A stretch of 45,707 nucleotides of DNA from Candidatus Doudnabacteria bacterium (lineage in GTDB: Bacteria > Patescibacteriota > Doudnabacteria > UBA920 > O2-02-FULL-48-8). The stretch lies in assembly GCA_023246005.1 (NCBI GenBank), contig JAHFJG010000010.1, positions 1 through 45,707 on the forward strand, in the 5' to 3' direction. A program made the position numbers and the translations under genes. Below, in pieces: positions 19,376 through 28,198 of this stretch (position 1 is its first letter; each line of letters starts with the position of its first letter). The notes beneath the pieces are model-generated. The model was not told where the DNA came from. It was given only the letters and a program-made list of their open reading frames with translations, and did no database searches.

Positions 19376-21106
19376 ATGAATTCAAACGAATTACGCCAGA
19401 AATTTTTGAAATTTTTTGCAGAAAAAGGACATAAGGTTGCGCCTTCAGCTTCGTTAGTTCCGGCCAATGATCCGACAGTTTTGTTTACCACGGCCGGCAT
19501 GCATCCGCTGGTGCCTTTTTTGTTAGGCCAGGAACATCCTGCTGGCAAGCGTTTGGTTAATTTTCAAAAATGCTTGCGCACAGATGACATTGATGAAGTT
19601 GGCGACAATGTTCATAATACTTTTTTTGAGATGCTCGGCAACTGGTCTCTGGGAGACTATTGGAAGAAAGAGTCAATCGAGTGGTCATATGAATTTTTGA
19701 CTGACAAAAAATATTTAGGTTTGGGAAAAGAAAAATTAGCGGCGAGTGTTTTTGCAGGCGATAAAGACGCGCCGCCAGATGATGAGTCAGCTCAAATTTG
19801 GAAATCATTGGGATTAAGCGATGATCGAATTGCGTATCTTGGAAGGAAAGACAATTGGTGGGGGCCGCCCGGCCAAACAGGGCCTTGTGGCCCTGACACG
19901 GAAATGTTTTATTGGACGGGCAAAGATCCGGCGCCTAAAAAATTTGTTGCTCAAGATTCCCGGTGGGTCGAGATCTGGAACAATGTCTTTATGCAATACA
20001 ACAAGACTATTGACGGCAAATTCGAATCGCTCAAGCAGAGAAACGTTGATACCGGCATGGGCCTGGAACGCGCGACAATGGTTTTGGAAAGCAAAGAAAA
20101 TATTTATGAAACCGAGCTGTTTTTGCCAATCATCCAAAAGATAAAAAATTTGTCTGAGAAACAGGACCAAAAAGCGGAAAGGATAATTGCGGATCACATG
20201 CGTGCGTCAGTTTTTTTGCTGGCTGACGGCGTGATTCCGTCGAACAAAGATCGTGGTTATGTATTGCGCCGCTTGATTCGCCGCAGCATCACTTATGGAC
20301 AAAAACTTGGAATCGAACATGACTTCACTGGAGAGATTGCAGCTGTAATAACTGGCGAATACGGCGAAATTTATCCAGAACTAAAAAATGCCAAGATTGA
20401 GGAAGAATTGAAAAAAGAAGAATTAAAATTTCGAGAGACGCTCGGGAAGGGGATGAAGCTGTTGGAGAAGAAAGAATCAATCACCGGAGCTGAGGCATTT
20501 GATTTATTTCAGACATATGGTTTTCCGCTCGAACTCACCAAAGAATTTGCAACAGTTTCCAATCCAACCGAATTTGAGCAAGAATTCAAAAAACACCAGC
20601 AGCTTTCTCGTACTGCCTCTGCCGGCCAGTTCAAAGGCGGCTTGGCCAGCCATTCGGATAAAATTGTCAGACTGCACACTGCTACACATCTTTTGAATGC
20701 GGCGCTGCGGAAAGTTTTAGGAGACAGCGTCTGGCAAAAAGGCAGCAATATCACAGAAGAGCGGACGAGATTTGATTTTACTCATGAGAAAAAAATGACA
20801 GACGACGAGAAAAAGCAAGTTGAAGATTTGGTTAATGGCTGGATTGCAGCTGATTTGTCAGTCAAAAAAGATCTGCTGCCGCTTGAACAGGCCCAGAAGC
20901 TTGGGGCAATTGGCGTATTTGACGAGAAGTACCTAGACATAGTTTCGGTGTATACTATATATGATGGGAAGTCCGAAGAAGTCATTTCCCGAGAATTCTG
21001 CGGCGGCCCGCACATTGAACACACTCGTGTGATTGGAAATTTTAAGATTAAGAAAGAAGAAGCCGTTTCAGCCGGAGTGCGGAGAATTAAAGGAATAATT
21101 AACTAG
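19376..21106 (+). CDS. alaS: Alanine--tRNA ligase, short form without C-Ala/DHHA1 domain
   Basis: AlaRS catalytic motifs; editing-domain HTATHLLNAAL and CGGPH; ends at SAD domain (576 aa). Confidence 0.93.
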   Translation: MNSNELRQKFLKFFAEKGHKVAPSASLVPANDPTVLFTTAGMHPLVPFLLGQEHPAGKRLVNFQKCLRTDDIDEVGDNVHNTFFEMLGNWSLGDYWKKESIEWSYEFLTDKKYLGLGKEKLAASVFAGDKDAPPDDESAQIWKSLGLSDDRIAYLGRKDNWWGPPGQTGPCGPDTEMFYWTGKDPAPKKFVAQDSRWVEIWNNVFMQYNKTIDGKFESLKQRNVDTGMGLERATMVLESKENIYETELFLPIIQKIKNLSEKQDQKAERIIADHMRASVFLLADGVIPSNKDRGYVLRRLIRRSITYGQKLGIEHDFTGEIAAVITGEYGEIYPELKNAKIEEELKKEELKFRETLGKGMKLLEKKESITGAEAFDLFQTYGFPLELTKEFATVSNPTEFEQEFKKHQQLSRTASAGQFKGGLASHSDKIVRLHTATHLLNAALRKVLGDSVWQKGSNITEERTRFDFTHEKKMTDDEKKQVEDLVNGWIAADLSVKKDLLPLEQAQKLGAIGVFDEKYLDIVSVYTIYDGKSEEVISREFCGGPHIEHTRVIGNFKIKKEEAVSAGVRRIKGIIN

Positions 21107-21114
21107 GTTATAGT

Positions 21115-21927
21115 ATGATCAACTTAGAAACAATCTCTGGACTGCCTTTGGAACTTGATGAAAAAACTTTCAAGCTAAAGTTTAATCCGCCCTTAGCTGA
21201 AATAATTCCTGATATCCGCAAGTTTTCCGATATGATACCTGTTTTGATTGACAGGTCCGCGGAACCAAAATCGAAGGTTGAAGAAATGTACTACATGTAC
21301 CGGGATATTCATTTGCCTGCTGATGAGGCTGTAATTCGCAAAAATAATATCCGTTATGACATTACAGTTATCCCTCCGGTCATGATTGGAAAGGAATTTA
21401 ACAAAACTGTCGGACACTATCATCCCATTATTCCTGGCTCCCAAAAAATGTCTTATCCAGAAATATATGAAGTACTCGAAGGTCAGGCTTTGTTTTTAAT
21501 CCAGAAAATGGATCAAGATTTTAAACAATTAATTTCGTTTTATGGAATTGTAGCGTCAGTTGGCGATAAAGTGATTTATCCTCCAAACTACGGACATATA
21601 ATCGTCAATATAGGAAAAGGAGTGCTGGTAACCGGCAACTGGACTTCATACGGATTTAAATCTTTATATGAACCAATCAAAGATCGCCACGGTATGGCTT
21701 ACTATGTTTTAACTGATGATATTAAACCGTTTGTTATGGTCAAAAATGAGCATTATGCAGATCATCCGCCAGTGCGCATGCTTACAGTGGCTGATAAGAT
21801 TCGCACAGAGTTCGGTTTTGAATCCACGAAACCTATGTATACAAGTGGGATTAATAATCCAAAATTGTTAGAGTTCCTGAACAACCCGACCAAGTATGCA
21901 ATTGAGCTTTCCACGATTACTTCATAA
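21115..21927 (+). CDS. Cupin-type glucose-6-phosphate isomerase
   Basis: TVGHYHP...PEIYEVLEGQALFLIQ...VIYPPNYGHIIVNIG: archaeal-type PGI cupin motifs. Confidence 0.85.
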   Translation: MINLETISGLPLELDEKTFKLKFNPPLAEIIPDIRKFSDMIPVLIDRSAEPKSKVEEMYYMYRDIHLPADEAVIRKNNIRYDITVIPPVMIGKEFNKTVGHYHPIIPGSQKMSYPEIYEVLEGQALFLIQKMDQDFKQLISFYGIVASVGDKVIYPPNYGHIIVNIGKGVLVTGNWTSYGFKSLYEPIKDRHGMAYYVLTDDIKPFVMVKNEHYADHPPVRMLTVADKIRTEFGFESTKPMYTSGINNPKLLEFLNNPTKYAIELSTITS

Positions 21928-21945
21928 TGCTAGAATTACTTCATT

Positions 21946-23544
21946 ATGCCTCCAAAAATCATTAAATTAGCCAAAAAAGATGACATCGCAGCTGCAATTA
22001 AGCAGATCAAAGGCCTTCACGACCGCGAGGTGATTTTTGAATTAGAAAAAGGTTCGGTAGTGCTTGCGACTTCTGACAATCTTAAGCTTCTAAGAAGAGT
22101 CGGCGAGGCATTAGGGAAAAGTATAAAAGTTAAGACAGATGATGATGTCGGCCGGATTCTGGCAAAAAAAGCTGGTGTCTTGTTCGGCGAGGCAGAACAG
22201 CCAGGAAAATTACAAAGGCCATCTTTGATGCGTGTTGCTAGAAGCGATGTTAAGCCGAGGTTTTCTGATATTTTAGGAGCAAAAAGGGGATTGACCAAAG
22301 TGACAGAAGGGATTAAGAAAGTTTTACCTTTGTCGAATATTGAACCAGCGGTTAAATCATCAGTCAGTTTTTCTGCTAAAAGAGATTCAAGTTTCAAAAA
22401 ATCACGATATTTTTTTTCTAATATATTTATCATTCTTTTTGTAGTTTTGGTGCTAGGAGTAGTCGGTATGGCAATTTTTCTGCCGTCAGTTACGATTACG
22501 ATCACTGCCCGATCAGAGCAATTAAGCAGAGATTTGGAGATTACAGTTGATAAAAGTTTTTCAAATGTAGATTCAAACAAATTGCAAGTGCCAGGCATCC
22601 CCGTCACTCGCGAAGTTTCTGAAACTAAAAATTTTCCCGCTACCGGGATTAACTTGAATGGCACAAAAGCTGCCGGTAGGGTGACAATTTATAATTTTAC
22701 CAGTAATATTCTAACACTCAAGGCCGCGACCACCACCTTGAATGCCAATGGCAAGAAATATTTTTTTACTAAGGATGTGACTGGAATTAAACCAAACGGC
22801 CTTGCCAATCCTGACATTCAAGTTATCGCAGAACAGCCAGGGGAGAGTTATAATCTCGCCGCAAATACGAAGTTTCAAATCATCAATTCAGCTCTTGGCA
22901 GCGCCAATGTTTATGGTCTTAATTCGTCTGGTATAGGCGGTGGAAAAGCCACCAGTACTACGGTGTTATCTCAAGAGGATTTGGATAAGGCCGTTGATAG
23001 TTTAACTAATGCTATCGTGGTCCAGGCTGCGTCAGATTTAAGCCAACAAAATGGGGCCAAGGTCGAACTTGTATCTTCCGGCATCAGTAAGGAAATTTTA
23101 GCTAAAACCGCGAACAAAAATGTTGGAGACGTCACTAATAGTTTTGATATGACCATGATTGCCAAAGTTACGGGTTTGGCGTTTAAGGACAGCGATGCTA
23201 CCGGAGTGGTGTTGGCAAAAATCAATGAAGTCTTATCAAGCGATAAATATTTGGAAAGTGATGCCAAGTCTCAATACCGGGCCCAGTTTAAATCAATAGA
23301 TATTCCTAATGGCCACGGAGTTTTGGCCATGCACTTTGAAACTATTGTTGCTTACAAAGTTGATGCAAGCAACTTAACGAAAATTCTCGCCGGGAAGAAC
23401 GAAACCGAGATCAAGGAAATATTATTGAGCAAACCAGAGATTGACAAGGTCCAAGTAAAGTTCTGGCCTGATTGGTTTATTCACAAAGCTCCGCGCTTCA
23501 ACGGCAAGATTTATATCAATACTGTGCTATTGCAAAGTAATTAA
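21946..23544 (+). CDS. Membrane-anchored protein resembling CPR proteins annotated 'baseplate J/gp47 family'
   Basis: Central TM; KAAGRVTIYNFTSNILTLKAATTTLNANGKKYFF. Confidence 0.5.
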   Translation: MPPKIIKLAKKDDIAAAIKQIKGLHDREVIFELEKGSVVLATSDNLKLLRRVGEALGKSIKVKTDDDVGRILAKKAGVLFGEAEQPGKLQRPSLMRVARSDVKPRFSDILGAKRGLTKVTEGIKKVLPLSNIEPAVKSSVSFSAKRDSSFKKSRYFFSNIFIILFVVLVLGVVGMAIFLPSVTITITARSEQLSRDLEITVDKSFSNVDSNKLQVPGIPVTREVSETKNFPATGINLNGTKAAGRVTIYNFTSNILTLKAATTTLNANGKKYFFTKDVTGIKPNGLANPDIQVIAEQPGESYNLAANTKFQIINSALGSANVYGLNSSGIGGGKATSTTVLSQEDLDKAVDSLTNAIVVQAASDLSQQNGAKVELVSSGISKEILAKTANKNVGDVTNSFDMTMIAKVTGLAFKDSDATGVVLAKINEVLSSDKYLESDAKSQYRAQFKSIDIPNGHGVLAMHFETIVAYKVDASNLTKILAGKNETEIKEILLSKPEIDKVQVKFWPDWFIHKAPRFNGKIYINTVLLQSN

Positions 23545-23626
23545 TAAGAAGAAAAGACGAAAGGCCAACAGCGTAAGAGCAGCAATGGATTTATGTAGAA
23601 AATGGCTTAGATTAGCCAAAAAATTG

Positions 23627-23650
23627 ATCCTGAAACAAGTTCAGGATGAC
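23627..23650. repeat. Small palindromic dispersed repeat (atcctgaa-acaag-ttcaggatgac)
   Basis: 8-bp perfect stem; related to repeats at 42397-42468. Confidence 0.55.
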
Positions 23651-23666
23651 AATCAGCCATAATCGT

Positions 23667-23695
23667 TTGACAGCGATCGTTTATTTTGTTACTAT
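23667..23695 (+). promoter_or_regulatory. Sigma70-type promoter for the infA/ribosomal-protein operon
   Basis: TTGACA - 17 nt - TACTAT. Confidence 0.65.
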
Positions 23696-23756
23696 TGCTA
23701 AGCAATTCGCTTAACATCTACACATATTCCTACTGTTACTCAAGACTTCGGGTCGA

Positions 23757-23977
23757 ATGCCCCACAAAAAAATACCATTGAATTAGAGGGTAAAGTCGTA
23801 GAATCTCTACCCAATGCTGTTTTTCGTGTGCAGATTGAGTCCGGCCAGATTATTTTGGCTCATATTGCTGGCAAATTACGGGTAAATAAAATTCGAGTTC
23901 TGCCAGGTGATCGAGTCATTGTCGAAGTGACGCCTTATGATCTAACTCGAGGACGAGTAATTAGACGTCTTCGATGA
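23757..23977 (+). CDS. infA: Translation initiation factor IF-1, with apparent single-base frameshift in an A7 run
   Basis: [68 protein letters not shown]; the ATG at 23757 is in frame only if the A run (23766-23772) is 8 nt. Confidence 0.88.
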
Positions 23978-23986
23978 TAAGAGATG

Positions 23987-24091
23987 AATCCCGTTAGAAA
24001 TTTTACATAGTTTATTTTAACGCAAGATTATATTTAACGAGACAGTTATAATTAATAGAGTAATTCACTAATCATTATTTCTAAACGGGAT
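23987..24091. mobile_element. MITE-like/structured element with terminal inverted repeats, copy 1
   Basis: aATCCCGTTAGAAAT ... ATTTCTAAACGGGAT; inverted homologue at 38618-38720. Confidence 0.6.
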
Positions 24092-24203
24092 GAAAGTACG
24101 AGCATCAGTTAAACCCATGTGCAAGAAATGCAAGATCGTCCGTAGACGCGGCGTGGTTTTTGTTATTTGCGAAAATCCTAAACATAAGCAGAGACAAGGT
24201 TAA
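24090..24203 (+). CDS. rpmJ: 50S ribosomal protein L36
   Basis: [37 protein letters not shown]. Confidence 0.97.
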   Translation: MKVRASVKPMCKKCKIVRRRGVVFVICENPKHKQRQG

Positions 24204-24206
24204 TTT

Positions 24207-24602
24207 ATGGCACTAGTACGTATTGCTGGAGTAACCCTCCCCCAACAAAAAAGAATCGAAGCAGCTCTGCCTTATATTTTCGGCGTGGGTTGGCCAGGTT
24301 CACAGAGAATTCTGGCGGCAACCAAGATTGATCCAAACAAACGAACATCAGAATTAACTGAAGCTGAAGTGGCCAAGATTCGTGAATTTATAGAAAAAAA
24401 TTATATGGTAGAAGGAGCCTTGCGCCAGCAGATCACCAGCAATATTAAATTAAAGAAAGAAATTGGTTCCTACCAAGGCATCAGGCACATTCGCGGCTTG
24501 CCAGTGCACGGCCAGCGAACCAAGACTAATTCCAGAACCAGACGCGGCAATGTCAGAAAGACCGCAGGCTCCGGACGCAAATCATCGGCAGAAAAGACTT
24601 AA
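24207..24602 (+). CDS. rpsM: 30S ribosomal protein S13
   Basis: [28 protein letters not shown]...[22 protein letters not shown]. Confidence 0.97.
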   Translation: MALVRIAGVTLPQQKRIEAALPYIFGVGWPGSQRILAATKIDPNKRTSELTEAEVAKIREFIEKNYMVEGALRQQITSNIKLKKEIGSYQGIRHIRGLPVHGQRTKTNSRTRRGNVRKTAGSGRKSSAEKT

Positions 24603-24639
24603 ATATAATTTCTAATTTTTAATTACTAATTTCTAAATC

Positions 24640-25080
24640 ATGGGTCAGCAAAAGGCAACTACAATTCTTGGAGAAGAAACGAAGGCTACTGCTACTAATG
24701 TCGCATCTCCGAAGCGCAAAAAATCCAAGATTAAAGTTGCGCGCGGCAAAATTTTTGTCCAGTCAACATATAATAATACCATCATCACTGTGACTGATCC
24801 TAATGGCAATGTCATTGGCTGGGGCAGCGCCGGCAGAACCGGATTTAAAGGCAGCAAGAAATCGACCCCTTATGCTGCGCAAAAAACCATGGAAGATACC
24901 ATTAACCGCTTGAAAGACACAGGATTAAACGAAGTTGATGTGTTTGTCAAAGGCATTGGCACTGGCCGCGAATCAGCAGTTAGAGCGCTGCAAGGATCAG
25001 GATTTAATATTTTATCGATTCAAGACCAAACTCCTATTCCACACGGCGGAGTCCGACCAAAGAAGGCTAGGAGAGTATAA
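24640..25080 (+). CDS. rpsK: 30S ribosomal protein S11
   Basis: IFVQSTYNNTIITVTDPNGNVI...TPIPHGGVRPKKARRV. Confidence 0.97.
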   Translation: MGQQKATTILGEETKATATNVASPKRKKSKIKVARGKIFVQSTYNNTIITVTDPNGNVIGWGSAGRTGFKGSKKSTPYAAQKTMEDTINRLKDTGLNEVDVFVKGIGTGRESAVRALQGSGFNILSIQDQTPIPHGGVRPKKARRV

Positions 25081-25084
25081 TTTT

Positions 25085-25231
25085 ATGACAAATCCGAAAT
25101 CCGAATATCTAAATCCGAGACAAATTCAAATATCGAATGTCCAAAATTCTAAACGTTTTGATATTTGTGCTTTGAATTTAGATATTGTTTCGAATTTAGC
25201 GCTTCGTGCTTCGAAATTAAGTCAGGAATAA
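25085..25231. repeat. Palindromic dispersed repeat between rpsK and rpsD, readable as a 48-codon ORF
   Basis: aatccgaatatctaaatccg.../...gaatttagatattgtttcgaattt and inner caaatatc/gatatttg arms. Confidence 0.55.
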
Positions 25232-25234
25232 AAC

Positions 25235-25843
25235 ATGGCGAGATACACTGGTCCTAAAATTCGATTGTCCCGCAAATTCGGCGAAGCCTTCACCAAGAAA
25301 GCCGAAAAGTATTTGGCTAAGCGCAATTATCGCCCTGGCCAGCATGGCCAGAATCCGCAGCGCGTTTCTGAATATGGCATGCAGCTTCGGGAAAAGCAAA
25401 AAGCCAAAATTATTTATGGCTTGATGGAGCGCCAATTCCGAAAATACTACGAAACAGCCAGCAAGAAAGTCGGCGCCACTGGTGATTTGCTGCTTCAACT
25501 TTTGGAATTTAGATTAGATAATGTGGTTTTTCGCATGGGATTTGCCCAGACCAGAGCCCAGGCCAGACAAATTGTTTCGCATGGATTCTTCGAGGTTAAC
25601 GGAAAAAAAGTTAACATCCCGTCGTATCAGGTTAAAGTCGGGGATGAGATTAAAATTCGAGAAATTAAACATAAATCGGGGTATGTTAAGAATTTAGTGC
25701 CGGTTTTGGCTGCTGCCAAAACAGCGGAATGGCTGTCTTTAGACCCTAAGAATTTTTCCGGTAAAGTTTTATCCAAACCTTCCCGCGAGCAGCTGGATAA
25801 CAGTTTGAATACGCAATTAATTGTTGAGTATTATTCAAGATAA
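25235..25843 (+). CDS. rpsD: 30S ribosomal protein S4
   Basis: S4 family; LDNVVFRMGFAQTRAQARQIVSHGFFEVNG. Confidence 0.97.
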   Translation: MARYTGPKIRLSRKFGEAFTKKAEKYLAKRNYRPGQHGQNPQRVSEYGMQLREKQKAKIIYGLMERQFRKYYETASKKVGATGDLLLQLLEFRLDNVVFRMGFAQTRAQARQIVSHGFFEVNGKKVNIPSYQVKVGDEIKIREIKHKSGYVKNLVPVLAAAKTAEWLSLDPKNFSGKVLSKPSREQLDNSLNTQLIVEYYSR

Positions 25844-25861
25844 TTAATTTTTTATAAACAT

Positions 25862-26791
25862 ATGGAAAATATTTCTTTGCCGAAAAAAGTTTCTTTCGAA
25901 GAGTTAGGGAAGAATAAATATAAAGTCATCATGGAGCCGCTGTATCCCGGCTACGGAGTTACTCTTGGCAATAGTTTGCGCCGAGTTCTGCTTTCGTCCT
26001 TGCCCGGCGCTGCTGTTGTAGCTGTAAAGATTAAAGGCGTGGATCATGAGTTTTCCACCATTCCTAATGTCAAAGAAGATGTGATTGAGATTATTTTGAA
26101 CTTAAAACAGTTGCGTTTGAAGGTTCACACTGATCAGCAAGTCAAACTTGAAATGAAAGTAAAGGGTGAAAAGGAAGTCACTGGCGCTGATTTCAAAAAA
26201 AATTCTGATGTTGAAGTCGAAAATACGGATTTACACATCGCAACATTGGACAACAAATCATCTGAACTTGAAATGGAAGCGGTAGTGAGCGTTGGCCGCG
26301 GTTATGTGCCAGTTGAACAGCGCGAACATGAAAAATTGGAAATAGGAATGATTGCGGTGGATGCTATTTATTCGCCGGTTCGATCAGTAAACTACGAGAT
26401 TAATAATGTTCGTGTCGGCCAAATCACCAATTATGACGAACTGATTTTGACTATTGAAACTGACGGCACGATCAATGGCAAGGATGCGATTGACCAAGCT
26501 TCTAAAATTTTAATGGATCATTTTGCTCTGTTTGGCAAAGACAATTTGGAGCAAACAGCAGCCCCAGTTCTCGACACGATAGCCGATGAAGGGATTAAAG
26601 TCGCTGAAGAAGATGACCTGAAATCTTTGGATTTATCTAACCGTTCATATAATGCATTGGTTAAAAACCATATTAATAAGATTTCCGAACTGTCAGCGCT
26701 TGATCATGACCAGCTGATGAATACTGAAGGCTTGGGTACGAAATCAGTTGAGGAAATTGAACGACTATTAGCAGAATATAAAGCAAAATAA
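25862..26791 (+). CDS. rpoA: DNA-directed RNA polymerase subunit alpha
   Basis: EPLYPGYGVTLGNSLRRVLLSSLPGAAV; C-terminal alpha-CTD. Confidence 0.97.
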   Translation: MENISLPKKVSFEELGKNKYKVIMEPLYPGYGVTLGNSLRRVLLSSLPGAAVVAVKIKGVDHEFSTIPNVKEDVIEIILNLKQLRLKVHTDQQVKLEMKVKGEKEVTGADFKKNSDVEVENTDLHIATLDNKSSELEMEAVVSVGRGYVPVEQREHEKLEIGMIAVDAIYSPVRSVNYEINNVRVGQITNYDELILTIETDGTINGKDAIDQASKILMDHFALFGKDNLEQTAAPVLDTIADEGIKVAEEDDLKSLDLSNRSYNALVKNHINKISELSALDHDQLMNTEGLGTKSVEEIERLLAEYKAK

Positions 26792-27189
26792 TGCGACACC
26801 TTAAGAAAGCGAAAATCGGCAAAGGCAGGGATCATGCCAGAAAACTGGTTCGCTCTTTGGCCGCGTCAGCAATTGTTTATGAAAAAATCCAGACCACCGA
26901 GGCCCGGGCCAAGATTGCCCGTATACTGGTAGAAAAAATGATTACTAAGGGCAAGTCCGCCCTAGGCGGATCCCTGCCGGCCGGGCAGGCGGGCGCCTCC
27001 GGCGGAAAAGATATCTCTTTGCATAATAAGCGCCAAATTTTTTCTGCTCTTCCCAACAATGCCGCACGCAAGGTCATCGAAGTCTTAGGTCCTAGATATA
27101 AGACACGGATCGGCGGATACACAAGAATTATTCGATTAGGTAAATCGAAAGACGGTATGCCGAAAGTGCAATTGGAATTAGTAGAATAA
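26791..27189 (+). CDS. rplQ: 50S ribosomal protein L17 with in-frame palindromic insertion
   Basis: MRHLKKAKIGKGRDHARKLVRSLAASAI...RIGGYTRIIRLG; 17-aa insertion SALGGSLPAGQAGASGG. Confidence 0.95.
   Translation: MRHLKKAKIGKGRDHARKLVRSLAASAIVYEKIQTTEARAKIARILVEKMITKGKSALGGSLPAGQAGASGGKDISLHNKRQIFSALPNNAARKVIEVLGPRYKTRIGGYTRIIRLGKSKDGMPKVQLELVE
26956..27006. repeat. GC-rich compound palindromic repeat inserted within rplQ
   Basis: TCCGCCCTAGGCGGA TCCCTGCCGGCCGGGCAGG CGGGCGCCTCCGGCGGA; 51 nt = 17 codons. Confidence 0.85.
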
Positions 27190-27190
27190 T

Positions 27191-27613
27191 ATGACCAAGA
27201 CATTCATCCCGAAAACGAAAGATATTAAGCGCGCCTGGTATGAAGCTGATGCCAGCCAGTTTACTTTGGGCCGGTTAGCTTCAAAAATAGCAACTATTCT
27301 TCGCGGCAAGCACAAAGTTACTTTTACTCCACACATGGACGTTGGTGATTTTGTGGTTGTGAAGAATGCCGAGAAAGTAAAGTTCACCGGCCGCAAGCTG
27401 GCGCAGAAAAAGTATTATCGGTTTAGCGGTTACCCGGGCGGACTTTACACAAAAAAATTATCTGACCGAATGGAAAAAGAACCGGAAAAAGTCATTCGCG
27501 ATGCGGTTTATAACATGATTGATTCTAATCGTCTGCGAAAGCATATTTTACGCCGACTGAAAGTCGTAGTCGGGGATAAGCATGAATTCATTGTAGAAAA
27601 GGAGTTAAAATAA
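27191..27613 (+). CDS. rplM: 50S ribosomal protein L13
   Basis: RAWYEADASQFTLGRLASKIATILRGKHK...YRFSGYPGGLY. Confidence 0.96.
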   Translation: MTKTFIPKTKDIKRAWYEADASQFTLGRLASKIATILRGKHKVTFTPHMDVGDFVVVKNAEKVKFTGRKLAQKKYYRFSGYPGGLYTKKLSDRMEKEPEKVIRDAVYNMIDSNRLRKHILRRLKVVVGDKHEFIVEKELK

Positions 27614-28158
27614 TGGAAGCTTTGCCAAAGAAACCCATTCATAAGTCAGCAGCTAAACTACACCCAGCTCACCATGCTGCAAGAAAACCGCGCGTAATCA
27701 AAGAATCGGCTAAGCCAGAAGCTGCGATTATGGAGCCTGAAGTTAAGCCAGTGGCGCCGAAAATTCCACACGGGAAAAGTTATCATGCTGTGGGACGCCG
27801 CAAAACTGCAGTGGCTCAAATTTTATTAACTCAAGGCGCTGGGGAGATTAAGATTAATCAATTGCCGTTTGAAGGATATTTCCAGACTGCAGATTTGCAG
27901 CAAATTGTCACGCATCCGCTGCGCCAACTCGGATTAGAAAAGCAGATGAATGTTAAAGCCAAAATTCATGGCGGCGGGATTCATGCCCAAGCTGAAAGTC
28001 TGCGCCACGCGATTTCTCGAGCTTTGATTGCGTTTAATCCAGAATCCAGACGAACCTTGAAAAAATTAGGTTTCCTTACCCGCGATCCAAGAGTGAAAGA
28101 GCGAAAGAAACCAGGCTTGAAACGCGCCCGCCGAGCGCCGCAGTTTAGCAAGAGATAA
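27613..28158 (+). CDS. rpsI: 30S ribosomal protein S9 with N-terminal extension
   Basis: HAVGRRKTAVAQILL...GLKRARRAPQFSKR; ~55-aa basic N-terminal extension. Confidence 0.96.
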   Translation: MEALPKKPIHKSAAKLHPAHHAARKPRVIKESAKPEAAIMEPEVKPVAPKIPHGKSYHAVGRRKTAVAQILLTQGAGEIKINQLPFEGYFQTADLQQIVTHPLRQLGLEKQMNVKAKIHGGGIHAQAESLRHAISRALIAFNPESRRTLKKLGFLTRDPRVKERKKPGLKRARRAPQFSKR

Positions 28159-28198
28159 GATTTGACTGAAATATTTCTTGCTTGTATGATAATTGTCC

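Noticed and set aside
21946-23544. True phage baseplate J protein
   Set aside because: Only resembles CPR membrane proteins that carry that automatic label; no other tail genes nearby.
24603-24639. aatttctaatttttaattactaatttcta spacer before rpsK (similar words at ~8842-8872)
   Set aside because: Low-complexity AT-rich spacer; similarity is too weak to call a repeat family without a genome search.
24639-28158. Possible stop-codon recoding (TGA=Gly) as in some CPR lineages
   Set aside because: Core genes read through without internal TGA, and TGA is used as a normal stop (infA, patatin gene), so the standard bacterial code fits.
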